Source: Streptomyces sclerotialus (GTDB taxonomy: Bacteria; Actinomycetota; Actinomycetes; Streptomycetales; Streptomycetaceae). From it: a stretch of DNA of 64,000 nucleotides. Made by a program: the position numbers and the translations under genes. Location: assembly GCF_040907265.1 (NCBI RefSeq), contig NZ_JBFOHP010000002.1:5890001-5954000 (forward strand), given 5' to 3'. Shown here in pieces: positions 43,141 through 51,796 of this stretch. Below the pieces are notes generated by a model. The model did not search any database. It saw only the letters and a list, made by a program, of their open reading frames with translations, and had not been told where the DNA came from. The first letter of the stretch is position 1, and every line of letters starts with the position of its first letter.

Positions 43141-44163
43141 TCAGCGGCGCCAGGAGGCGGTGTACGTGTCGATCTCGGCGGCGAGCCGGGCCTTGGCCGG
43201 GCCGTCCATGAAGGACGCCTCGACGGCGTTCTTCGCCAGCGCGGCGAGGCCCGCCTCGTCCAGCCCCAGCAGCCGCGCGGCCACCCCGTACTCGGTGTTC
43301 AGGTCCGTGCCGAACATCGGCGGGTCGTCGCTGTTGACCGTCACGAGCACGCCGGCCGCGACCATCTCCTTGATCGGATGTTCGTCGAGGGTGCGGACGG
43401 CGCGGGTGGCGATGTTGGAGGTCGGGCAGACCTCCAGCGGGATGCGGTGCTCGGCGAGGTGGGCCAGCAGCTTCGGGTCCCGCACGGAGCTGGTGCCGTG
43501 GCCGATGCGCTCGGCGCGCAGCTCGGTCAGCGCGTCCCAGACGGTCTCCGGGCCCGTCGTCTCGCCGGCGTGCGGCACGGAGTGCAGGCCCTCGGCGATC
43601 GCGCGGTCGAAGTACGGCTTGAACTGCGGACGCGGTACGCCTATCTCGGGGCCGCCGAGGCCGAACGAGACCAGCCCCTCGGGCTTGAGCTCGCAGGCGA
43701 TCCGGGCGGTCTCCTCCGCCGATTCCAGGCCGGCCTCGCCGGGGATGTCGAAGCACCAGCGCAGCGTGACGCCGAGCTCCGCCTCGGCGGACTTGCGGGC
43801 GTCCTCGATGGCCTCGACGAACGCGGCGTCCGGGATGCCGCGCCGGGTGGAGCTGTACGGGGTGACGGTCAGCTCGGCGTAACGGATGTTCTGCCGCGCC
43901 ATGTCGCGGGCGACCTCGTACGTCAGCAGGCGCACGTCCTCGGCGTCGCGGATCAGGTCCACCACGGAGAGGTAGACCTGGATGAAGTGCGCGAAGTCGC
44001 GGAAGGTGAAGTAGTCCGCCAGCGCCTCGGGGTCGGTGGGCACCGTGGAGTCGGGGTGGCGGGCGGCCAGCTCGGCGACGATGCGGGGGGAGGCCGATCC
44101 GACATGGTGGACGTGCAGCTCCGCCTTGGGCAGGCCCGCGATGAATGCGTCGAGATCGGACAA
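43141..44163 (-). CDS. Adenosine deaminase family; candidate aminodeoxyfutalosine deaminase
   Basis: 340 residues, zinc amidohydrolase of the ADA family. Metal and catalytic motifs are ELHVHHVG near residue 16, SVPHAGETTGPE near 195, ERIGHGTSSVRD and VTVNSDDPPMFGT. The HVHHVG form differs from the usual HLHLEG of adenosine deaminases. Streptomycetes make menaquinone by the futalosine route, and a gene in this context has been linked to aminodeoxyfutalosine deamination, so that role is plausible. The start is TTG at 44163, supported by AGGAGG five bases upstream. Confidence 0.82.
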   Translation of the reverse strand: MSDLDAFIAGLPKAELHVHHVGSASPRIVAELAARHPDSTVPTDPEALADYFTFRDFAHFIQVYLSVVDLIRDAEDVRLLTYEVARDMARQNIRYAELTVTPYSSTRRGIPDAAFVEAIEDARKSAEAELGVTLRWCFDIPGEAGLESAEETARIACELKPEGLVSFGLGGPEIGVPRPQFKPYFDRAIAEGLHSVPHAGETTGPETVWDALTELRAERIGHGTSSVRDPKLLAHLAEHRIPLEVCPTSNIATRAVRTLDEHPIKEMVAAGVLVTVNSDDPPMFGTDLNTEYGVAARLLGLDEAGLAALAKNAVEASFMDGPAKARLAAEIDTYTASWRR

Positions 44164-44371
44164 CAGTGCCTCCTGGTCGGCGGAGCGTGGGCCGGCGGGC
44201 GCCGGCCGGTCGTCATCGTATGCGGGACGGTCCGGACGGCTGCGCGGCGGCCGGACAGGTCCCGGGCCGCGCGGCCCCGGTCGGCGGCTCCGAGGCCCCG
44301 TCGGCCCCGAGGTCCCGGGGCCGGCGGCCGGGACCGGGTCTTAGCATGGAGCCAGCCAATGGGGGAGTGAC

Positions 44372-45127
44372 ATGTCCGACAGCCAGCAGCCCGAGCCGCG
44401 CGACCCGTGGGCGCCGCCGCCCGAGGGCCGGGAGACGCCGCGCCGGCCGGAGGCCGGGACGCCGGGGCTGCCGCCGTACGGCATGCCGGTGCACGACCGG
44501 CCGACCACGGGCGCCGGCTTCGCCGTCCCCGCCCCGCCGCCCGCCCCCGGGCACGCCGCGGCCCCCGGCGCCCCGTACGGCGGCGGCCCGCAGAGCGGAT
44601 ACGGCGCGCCGCACGCCCCGCAGCCGTACGGCTCCCGGCCGGCCCCCGGCGCGTACGGTCCGCAGCACCCCGGCGCCGGGACTCCGGGCGCCGCGCGGTA
44701 CGGCGCGGGGGCCCCGGGCGGACCCGGCTGCCCGGGCATACCCGGCGCCGGGCCCTACCCCACGGCAGGCGGGCCCGGTGCGCAGGCCGGCCGGCCAGGG
44801 CAGCCGGACAACGGCATGGGCGTCGCCGCGCTCGTCCTCGGCATCCTCGGCATCGTCTCCAGCCTCACCCTCCTCTTCGGCGTCGTCCTGGGCGTCCTCG
44901 GGATCGTCTTCGGCGCCATCGGCCGGGCCAAGGCCGGGCGGGGCGAGGCGACCAACGGCGGCATGGCCCTGGCCGGACTGCTCTGCGGCGTGGCCGGCGT
45001 CCTCGTCAGCGTCCTCCTGATCGTCGCGATCATCGTCGGGGTCAGCAAAGGAAGCGACGCCACCCCCTACGACGACTACTCCGACACCTACAACGCGGCC
45101 CCCGCAGCGCCCGGTCCGGCCCGCTGA
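44372..45127 (+). CDS. DUF4190 membrane protein with Pro/Gly-rich N-terminus
   Basis: 251 residues. The first 150 are Pro, Gly, Ala and Tyr-rich and probably disordered. They are followed by two membrane helices (GVAALVLGILGIVSSLTLLF and GLLCGVAGVLVSVLLIVAII) with a GRAKAGRGEATNGGMALAG loop between them, the DUF4190 pattern. The start ATG 44372 is preceded by GGGGGAG. These proteins are common in Streptomyces and have no assigned function. It stands between divergent and convergent neighbours, so it is a single-gene unit. Confidence 0.85.
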   Translation: MSDSQQPEPRDPWAPPPEGRETPRRPEAGTPGLPPYGMPVHDRPTTGAGFAVPAPPPAPGHAAAPGAPYGGGPQSGYGAPHAPQPYGSRPAPGAYGPQHPGAGTPGAARYGAGAPGGPGCPGIPGAGPYPTAGGPGAQAGRPGQPDNGMGVAALVLGILGIVSSLTLLFGVVLGVLGIVFGAIGRAKAGRGEATNGGMALAGLLCGVAGVLVSVLLIVAIIVGVSKGSDATPYDDYSDTYNAAPAAPGPAR

Positions 45128-45167
45128 CCCCGCCCCGGCCGACCATGAAGGCCCCCGGCCCGGCAGC

Positions 45168-45752
45168 TCAGCCCCGCTCCGCCGCCAGCCGCTGGCGGGC
45201 CTCCATCAGCGCGAAGCCCAGCAGATTCAGCCCCTGCCAGCGGGCCGGGTCCGCAGCGCGCTCGTCGTCAGCGGTCAGCCCGATGCCCCATATCCGGTCC
45301 ACCGGGCTCGTCTCGACGAGCACCCGCTCCCCGGTGCCCAGCAGATAGTCGCGCAGGGCCGCGTCCTGCCCGAACTTGTGCAGGCTTCCCTCGACCACCA
45401 GCTCGTACCGCCGGCGCTGCCAGGTCTCCTCGTCGAAGCCGCGCACCGTCCGGCCCGCGTCCTTGGCCTGCTTGGGATGGCCGGCGCGCAGCACCCGCTG
45501 CAGCGCCTGGCGGTCGCCGAACAGCCGCGCCTTCCCGGCCATCATCCAGTGCTCCGCCGTGGCGTACCGCACGCCGTCCACCATGAACGGCGCCGGCCAC
45601 CACTGGCTGAAGCAGCTCGCCCCCAGGGCGCCGTCCCGGCGCGGCGTATGCCCCCAGAAATAGACGTACTTGTACTTACCGCCGGTCTCCAGCGCGGTGC
45701 ACAGCTCCGCCACCGACCGCGGCCCGTCGGCCACGCTTCCCTCTGTCGTCAT
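45168..45752 (-). CDS. NADAR domain protein (YbiA-like)
   Basis: 194 residues. The NADAR pattern is clear: YFWGHTPRRDGALGASCFSQ near 30-50, ATAEHWMMAGKARLFGD near 65, RGFDEETWQRRRYELVVEGS, and the end DRIWGIGLTADD followed by NLLGFALME. Such domains hydrolyse riboflavin-pathway intermediates or remove ADP-ribose from guanine. ATG 45752 has GGCGGGG upstream; the frame extends to 45803 without conservation. It is divergent from the second aldehyde dehydrogenase. Confidence 0.88.
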   Translation of the reverse strand: MTTEGSVADGPRSVAELCTALETGGKYKYVYFWGHTPRRDGALGASCFSQWWPAPFMVDGVRYATAEHWMMAGKARLFGDRQALQRVLRAGHPKQAKDAGRTVRGFDEETWQRRRYELVVEGSLHKFGQDAALRDYLLGTGERVLVETSPVDRIWGIGLTADDERAADPARWQGLNLLGFALMEARQRLAAERG

Positions 45753-45891
45753 CCCCGCCGCCCCCACTTTCTCCCCTGTCCGTCTTCCCCGGTCCTGCAC
45801 CATGCCGGGATTCTGTCAGCGGGCACCGACAATCTGTCGGGCGTCCGTACGACGGATTTCGCAGAATCCGTCGCGTAACCAAAAGGCAACA

Positions 45892-45906
45892 ACGGAATCA
45901 CTTGTT
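45892..45906. promoter_or_regulatory. Candidate polyamine-regulon operator, copy 2
   Basis: ACGGAATCACTTGTT matches the sequence at 39593-39607 at 13 of 15 positions. Here the flanks give AACAA...TTGTT, an inverted pair. It is 98 bp upstream of the second aldehyde dehydrogenase start. Confidence 0.5.
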
Positions 45907-46003
45907 GGGGCCCCTCTGCTCTGTCAAGATCGGCCATCAATTCGGGAAAGAGCTACGCCCGGCAGGCCCCGCGGAAGCCCGGCCACCGGTGGAGGAGAGC
46001 GCC

Positions 46004-47521
46004 ATGGACCAGCGATTCGATGTCACCGAACGATTCGCCCAGGGGGCTCAGTTCATCGCCGGAGAGCTGCGCGCGGGAACGTCGGGACGCATCCAGGACG
46101 TGACCGACCCGGCCACCGGTGAGCAGGTGTACCGCTACGAGCTCGCCGGTACGGCGGACGTGGATGCGGCCGTCGAGGCGGCCCGGCAGGCCCTTCCCGG
46201 GTGGGCGGGCGCCACCCCCGGTGAGCGCTCCGAGGCGCTGCACCGCTTCGCCGCCGTACTGGACGAGCGGACCGAGGAGTTCGCGTACGCCGAGTCGTTG
46301 CAGTGCGGCAAGCCGATCAAGCTGAGCCGGGAGTTCGACGTGCCCGGCTCGGTGGACAACGCCGCCTTCTTCGCGGGCGCCGCGCGCCACCTGGAGGGCA
46401 GGGCGGCCGGCGAGTACAGCGGCGACCACACCTCCTCGGTCCGCCGCGAGCCGATCGGCGTCGTCGGCTCCATCGCGCCCTGGAACTACCCGCTGCAGAT
46501 GGCCAGTTGGAAGGTCCTCCCGGCCGTTGCGGCAGGCAACACCATCGTCCTGAAGCCCGCCGAGATCACCCCGCTGACGTCGGTGATGTACGCCCAGGCC
46601 GCACAGGCGGCGGGTGTCCCGGACGGTGTCATCAACATCGTCTCGGGCGCCGGACGGGACGCAGGCGAGCACCTCGTCGGCCACCCCGACGTCGCGATGA
46701 CCTCCTTCACCGGCTCCACCGCCGTCGGCAAGCGGGTCGCCGAGCTCGCCACCGCCACCGTCAAGCGCCTCCACCTCGAACTGGGCGGCAAAGCCCCCTT
46801 CGTGGTCTTCGACGACGCCGACCTGGACGCCGCCGTGCACGGCGCGGTGGCCGGTGCCCTGATCAACACCGGCCAGGACTGCACCGCCGCCACCCGCGCC
46901 TACGTCCAGCGCCCCCTGTACGACGCGTTCGTCAGCGGTGTCGCCGACCTCATGGCGACCGTACGGCTCGGCGACCCCTTCGACCCGGCCACCGACCTCG
47001 GCCCGCTCATCTCCCACGCCCAGCGCGACCGCGTCGCCGGCTTCGTCGACCGCGCGCGCAAGTACGCCACCGTCGTCACCGGCGGCGAGGCACCCGGGGG
47101 CGAGCTGGCCGAGGGCGCGTACTACCGGCCCACCCTCCTCACCGGCGCCGCGCAGGACAGCGAGGCAGTGCAGTCCGAGATCTTCGGCCCGGTGCTGGTC
47201 GTGCTGCCCTTCGACAGCGACGACGAGGGCATCGCGCTCGCCAACGACACCCCCTACGGGCTCGCCGCCTCCGCTTGGAGCCGCGACGTCTACCGCACCG
47301 GCCGCGCCGTCCGCGAGATCAAGGCCGGCTGCGTGTGGGTCAACGACCACATCCCGATCATCAGCGAGATGCCGCACGGCGGGTACCGGGCGTCGGGCTA
47401 CGGCAAGGACATGTCGGCGTACTCGTTCGAGGAGTACACGCAGGTCAAGCACGTCATGTACGACATCACGGGGGTGGCCAGGAAGGACTGGCACCGCACC
47501 GTCTTCGGGGACCGCGGCTGA
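46004..47521 (+). CDS. Aldehyde dehydrogenase, gamma-aminobutyraldehyde type (copy 2)
   Basis: 505 residues. Catalytic cysteine C293 in NTGQDCTAATRA and HLELGGKAPFV with the general-base glutamate. The C-terminus shares WVNDHIPIISEMPHGGYRAS and QVKHVMY with copy 1. ATG 46004 is preceded by GGAGGAG. It leads the probable operon ALDH-potD-potA-potB-potC-oxidase, so it should act on the aldehyde made by the oxidase at the operon's end. Confidence 0.92.
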   Translation: MDQRFDVTERFAQGAQFIAGELRAGTSGRIQDVTDPATGEQVYRYELAGTADVDAAVEAARQALPGWAGATPGERSEALHRFAAVLDERTEEFAYAESLQCGKPIKLSREFDVPGSVDNAAFFAGAARHLEGRAAGEYSGDHTSSVRREPIGVVGSIAPWNYPLQMASWKVLPAVAAGNTIVLKPAEITPLTSVMYAQAAQAAGVPDGVINIVSGAGRDAGEHLVGHPDVAMTSFTGSTAVGKRVAELATATVKRLHLELGGKAPFVVFDDADLDAAVHGAVAGALINTGQDCTAATRAYVQRPLYDAFVSGVADLMATVRLGDPFDPATDLGPLISHAQRDRVAGFVDRARKYATVVTGGEAPGGELAEGAYYRPTLLTGAAQDSEAVQSEIFGPVLVVLPFDSDDEGIALANDTPYGLAASAWSRDVYRTGRAVREIKAGCVWVNDHIPIISEMPHGGYRASGYGKDMSAYSFEEYTQVKHVMYDITGVARKDWHRTVFGDRG

Positions 47522-47612
47522 GAGCCGTCCGGCGTGCCGGCCTGTCCGGCGCGCCGCACCATCCTCCACTCCACCCGGCTGACCACCGGCCGATTCCGAA
47601 AGGCCACACCGT

Positions 47613-48860
47613 ATGGAGCACACCGCGCAGCCCGAGCCGCTCTCCGCGGCCGAACTGGCCGCCGTGCGGCGCAGCATGACCAACGGCCGGATGGCCCTGA
47701 CCCGGCGGTCCCTGCTGCGCGCGAGCAGCGCCGGGCTGCTGGCGCTCGGCGGCGCGGGCGCGCTGTCGGCCTGCGGGATCCCGCCCGCGGGCCGGACGGA
47801 CGCGGGGTCCTCCGAGGACCACTCGCGCCGGGAGAAGCGGATCGCGTTCTCCAACTGGACCGAGTACATCGACGTCAGCGAGGACGAGAAGCGCCACCCG
47901 ACGCTGGACGCCTTCACGCAGCGGACCGGCATCAAGGTCAAGTACACCGAGGACATCAACGACAACGACGAGTTCTTCGGCAAGGTCCAGGCCCAGCTCG
48001 CGGCCGGTCAGGACACCGGGCGCGACCTGATCTGCCTGACCGACTGGATGTGCGCCCGGATGATCTCGCTGGGCTGGATCCAGCCGCTGGACCCCGCGCA
48101 CCTGCCGCACGCGTACACCAACCTCTCGCCCCAGTTCCGCGATCCGGACTGGGATCCGGGCCGCGCGCACTCGTACACCTGGCAGGGCATCCCGACCGTC
48201 ATCGCGTACAACAAGAAGGCGACCGGCGGCCGGAAGGTCACCTCCGTCAGCCAGCTGCTGGAGGACGGCAGGCTCAAGGGCAAGGTCGCCTTCCTCTCCG
48301 AGATGCGCGACAGCATCGGCATGACCCTGATCGACATGGGCAAGCGGCCCGAGGACTTCACCGCCGACGACTTCGACGCGGCGCTCGCGCGGCTCCAGAA
48401 AGGCGTGGACGGCAAGCAGATCCGCCGCTTCACCGGCAACGACTACCTCAACGACCTCAGCAAGGGCGACCTGGCGGCCTGCCTCGCCTGGGCGGGGGAC
48501 GTCGTCCAGCTCCAGAACGACAACAGCGACATCGCGTACGTCATACCGGACGCCGGCTACATGACCTCGACGGACAACCTGATGGTGCCGAACAAGGCGC
48601 GCCACAAGGAGAACGCCGAGCGGCTGATCGACTACTTCTACGAGCCGAAGGTCGCGGCCCGTATCGCGGCGTACATCAACTACGTCTGTCCGGTCGACGG
48701 GGTGCGCGAAGAGCTTGCGAAGATCGACAAGAGCCTCGCGGACAATCCGCTGATCCTGCCGGACAAGGAGATGGCGGCCAAGTCGCACGCCTTCCGCGCG
48801 CTCAGCAGCAAGGAGAGCAAGGAGTTCGCGCAGAAGTTCGCCGACCTCACCGGCGCCTGA
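47613..48860 (+). CDS. potD: PotD-like polyamine-binding lipoprotein (copy 2)
   Basis: 415 residues. A twin-arginine-like signal TRRSLLRASSAG is followed by lipobox LSAC. The mature domain shows FSNWTEYIDVSEDEKRHPTL, KYTEDINDNDEFFGKVQ, WMCARMISLGWIQPL and RRFTGNDYLNDLSKGD. It binds putrescine, spermidine or similar outside the membrane for PotABC. It precedes potA by 56 bp. The protein at 41303 is a close paralogue. Confidence 0.92.
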   Translation: MEHTAQPEPLSAAELAAVRRSMTNGRMALTRRSLLRASSAGLLALGGAGALSACGIPPAGRTDAGSSEDHSRREKRIAFSNWTEYIDVSEDEKRHPTLDAFTQRTGIKVKYTEDINDNDEFFGKVQAQLAAGQDTGRDLICLTDWMCARMISLGWIQPLDPAHLPHAYTNLSPQFRDPDWDPGRAHSYTWQGIPTVIAYNKKATGGRKVTSVSQLLEDGRLKGKVAFLSEMRDSIGMTLIDMGKRPEDFTADDFDAALARLQKGVDGKQIRRFTGNDYLNDLSKGDLAACLAWAGDVVQLQNDNSDIAYVIPDAGYMTSTDNLMVPNKARHKENAERLIDYFYEPKVAARIAAYINYVCPVDGVREELAKIDKSLADNPLILPDKEMAAKSHAFRALSSKESKEFAQKFADLTGA

Positions 48861-48916
48861 CCAGCCGGCCCGGCTCCCTTCAGACCTCCGACGACACCGC
48901 CCCCGGGAATGGATAC

Positions 48917-50083
48917 ATGACCGATCTCGCGACGAACGACAGCAGCGGCGGCGACGTCCGCCTCACCGGGATCAGCAAGACCTACGGCGCGTTCACCGCC
49001 GTCCACCCCCTCGACCTGACCGTACCCGCCGGCTCCTTCTTCGCCCTCCTGGGCGCCTCCGGCTGCGGCAAGACCACCACGCTCCGTATGATCGCCGGCC
49101 TGGAGGAACCCACCACCGGCACCGTCGAGCTGGCCGGCAAGGACGTCACCGCACTGCCGCCCTACAAGCGCCCGGTGAACACCGTCTTCCAGAACTACGC
49201 GCTCTTCCCGCACCTGGACATCTACGAGAACGTCGCCTTCGGGCTGCGCCGCCGCGGCATCAGGTCCGTGAAGAAGCAGGTCGAGGAGATGCTGGACCTC
49301 GTCCAGCTCGGACCCATGGCCCGCCGCAAGCCGCAGCAGCTCTCCGGCGGCCAGCAGCAGCGCGTGGCCGTCGCCCGCGCCCTGATCAACCACCCGCAGG
49401 TGCTCCTCCTGGACGAGCCGCTCGGGGCCCTGGACCTCAAACTGCGCCGCCAGATGCAGCTGGAGCTCAAGCGCATCCAGACCGAGGTCGGCATCACCTT
49501 CGTGCACGTCACGCACGACCAGGAGGAGGCCATGACGATGGCCGACACGGTCGCGGTGATGAACGGCGGCCGCGTCGAGCAGCTGGGCGCGCCTGCCGAC
49601 CTGTACGAGAACCCGGGCACCACCTTCGTCGCCAACTTCCTCGGCACCTCCAACCTGATCACCGCGGAGATCGCCGAGGCGGACGGCGAGCACCTGCTGC
49701 TGACGGCCGGGGACGCCAAGCTCCGGCTGCCCGCCGCGCGGTGTTCCGTGAGCGGCGCCCGTACCGGCGAGAAGGTGCTGGCGGGCGTACGGCCCGAGAA
49801 GGTCGCCCTCGCGCACGCCGACGACGCGGGATCGATACCCGAGGGCTTCAACCGGCTGCCGGGCCGCATCAAGGACGCCGGCTTCATCGGCGTCTCCACG
49901 CAGTACGTGATCGACGCCCGCGGCGCCGGTGAACTGGCCGTCTACGAGCAGAACATCGAGCGTGACGGCCGGCTGGTGCCGGGCGCCGAGGTGGTGCTGC
50001 ACTGGAACCCCGCGCACACGTTCGGCCTCTCCGCCGACCAGGACATCGCCGCCGGCGCCGACGCGGAAGAGGAGGCAGCGTGA
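48917..50083 (+). CDS. potA: Polyamine ABC transporter ATP-binding protein
   Basis: 388 residues. Walker [12 protein letters not shown] near residue 45, signature [15 protein letters not shown], Walker [13 protein letters not shown] and H-loop [11 protein letters not shown]. The C-terminal TOBE domain (from about 260) contains [12 protein letters not shown]. This is the standard PotA layout. It overlaps potB by four bases (GTGA). Confidence 0.95.
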   Translation: MTDLATNDSSGGDVRLTGISKTYGAFTAVHPLDLTVPAGSFFALLGASGCGKTTTLRMIAGLEEPTTGTVELAGKDVTALPPYKRPVNTVFQNYALFPHLDIYENVAFGLRRRGIRSVKKQVEEMLDLVQLGPMARRKPQQLSGGQQQRVAVARALINHPQVLLLDEPLGALDLKLRRQMQLELKRIQTEVGITFVHVTHDQEEAMTMADTVAVMNGGRVEQLGAPADLYENPGTTFVANFLGTSNLITAEIAEADGEHLLLTAGDAKLRLPAARCSVSGARTGEKVLAGVRPEKVALAHADDAGSIPEGFNRLPGRIKDAGFIGVSTQYVIDARGAGELAVYEQNIERDGRLVPGAEVVLHWNPAHTFGLSADQDIAAGADAEEEAA

Positions 50084-51006
50084 GCGCCGCCACCCAGGCG
50101 CCGCCGGAGCCGGCGCCCGCCCTCGAAGTGCGCAAGCCGCCCGTCCGCAAGCGGCTCGTACCGTACTGGCTGCTGCTGCCCGGCATCCTCTGGCTGCTGG
50201 TCTTCTTCGCCGCGCCGCTGGTCTACCAGGCGTCCACGTCCCTCCAGACCGGCTCCCTCGAAGAGGGCTTCAAGGTCACCTGGCACGTCGCCACCTACTG
50301 GGACGCGCTGGGCGAGTACTGGCCGCAGTTCGTCCGCTCGGTGCTCTTCGCCGCCGTCGCGACGCTGCTCTGCCTGGTCCTCGGCTACCCGCTCGCGTAC
50401 CTGATCGCCTTCAAGGCGGGCCGCTGGCGCAACGTGGTGATGATCCTGGTCATCGCGCCGTTCTTCACCAGCTTCCTGATCCGCACGCTGGCCTGGAAGA
50501 CGATCCTCGCCGACAGCGGCCCGGTCGTGTCCGTCCTGAACTCGCTGCACATCCTGGACGTCACCAGCGCGATCGGCCTCACCGAAGGCACCCGCGTGCT
50601 GGCCACCCCGCTCGCGGTCGTCTGCGGCCTCACGTACAACTTCCTGCCGTTCATGATCCTGCCGCTCTACACCTGCCTGGAGCGGATCGACCCCCGGCTG
50701 CACGAGGCGGCGGGCGACCTGTACGCGAAGCCCGTCACCACCTTCCGCAAGGTGACCTTCCCGCTCTCCATGCCCGGCGTGGTCGCGGGCACGCTGCTCA
50801 CCTTCATCCCGGCCGCCGGTGACTACATCAACGCCGAGCTGCTCGGCTCCACCGACCAGAAGATGATCGGCAACGTGATCCAGTCGCAGTTCCTGCGCGT
50901 CCTGGACTACCCGACCGCGGCGGCCCTCTCCTTCATCCTCATGGCGGCCATCCTCGCCATGGTCACCCTCTACATCCGCAAGTCGGGGACGGAGGACCTG
51001 GTCTGA
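50080..51006 (+). CDS. potB: Polyamine ABC transporter permease PotB
   Basis: 308 residues with six membrane helices. The EAA loop that contacts PotA is EAAGDLYAKPVTTFRKVTF near residues 208-226. The first hydrophobic segment is LLLPGILWLLVFFAAPLVY. GTG 50080 overlaps potA; the TGA overlaps the ATG of potC by one base. Confidence 0.94.
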   Translation: MSAATQAPPEPAPALEVRKPPVRKRLVPYWLLLPGILWLLVFFAAPLVYQASTSLQTGSLEEGFKVTWHVATYWDALGEYWPQFVRSVLFAAVATLLCLVLGYPLAYLIAFKAGRWRNVVMILVIAPFFTSFLIRTLAWKTILADSGPVVSVLNSLHILDVTSAIGLTEGTRVLATPLAVVCGLTYNFLPFMILPLYTCLERIDPRLHEAAGDLYAKPVTTFRKVTFPLSMPGVVAGTLLTFIPAAGDYINAELLGSTDQKMIGNVIQSQFLRVLDYPTAAALSFILMAAILAMVTLYIRKSGTEDLV

Positions 51007-51791
51007 TGCGCTGGCTTCGACGCAATGCGGTGGTGATCGCGGGCCTGCTGACGCTGGCGTACCTGATCCTGCCCAACGTCATCGTGCTGGTCTTCTCGTT
51101 CAACAAGCCCAACGGGCGCTTCAACTACGAGTGGCAGCGGTTCTCCACGGACGCCTGGACCGACCCGTGCGGCGTCGCCGACCTGTGCGGCTCGCTGGGC
51201 CTCAGCCTCCAGATCGCCCTCTGGGCGACGATCGGCGCCACCGTACTGGGCACCCTGATCGCCTTCGCGCTGGCCCGCTACCGCTTCCGGGCCCGCTCCT
51301 CCGTCAACACCCTGATCTTCCTCCCGATGGCGATGCCCGAGGTCGTCATGGCCGCCTCGCTGGCCACGCTCTTCCTCAACATGGGCATCCAGTTCGGCTT
51401 CTGGACGATCCTCATCGCGCACATCATGTTCTGCCTGAGCTTCGTCGTCACCGCGGTCAAGGCCCGCGTGATGAGCATGGACCCGCGGCTGGAACAGGCG
51501 GCGCAGGACCTCTACGCCTCGCCGACGCAGACGTTCCTGAAAGTGACCCTGCCGATCGCGGCGCCCGGCATCGCGGCCGGCGCGCTGCTCTCCTTCGCCC
51601 TCTCGTTCGACGATTTCATCATCACCAATTTCAACGCGGGCTCGACCGTGACCTTTCCCATGTTCGTCTGGGGATCGGCACAACGGGGCACGCCCGTTCA
51701 GATCAATGTCATCGGAACGGCGATGTTCCTCATCGCCGTGCTCTGCGTCCTGGCCGGACAACTGTTCACCGGACGCCGTAAGAGGAGCTGA
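51006..51791 (+). CDS. potC: Polyamine ABC transporter permease PotC
   Basis: 261 residues with six membrane helices. The EAA loop is EQAAQDLYASPTQTFLKVTL near 163-182, and the conserved FDDFIITNFNAG follows. It forms the inner-membrane channel with PotB. It is tightly coupled upstream to potB and six bases upstream of the oxidase gene. Confidence 0.94.
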   Translation: MRWLRRNAVVIAGLLTLAYLILPNVIVLVFSFNKPNGRFNYEWQRFSTDAWTDPCGVADLCGSLGLSLQIALWATIGATVLGTLIAFALARYRFRARSSVNTLIFLPMAMPEVVMAASLATLFLNMGIQFGFWTILIAHIMFCLSFVVTAVKARVMSMDPRLEQAAQDLYASPTQTFLKVTLPIAAPGIAAGALLSFALSFDDFIITNFNAGSTVTFPMFVWGSAQRGTPVQINVIGTAMFLIAVLCVLAGQLFTGRRKRS

Positions 51792-51796
51792 GAACC

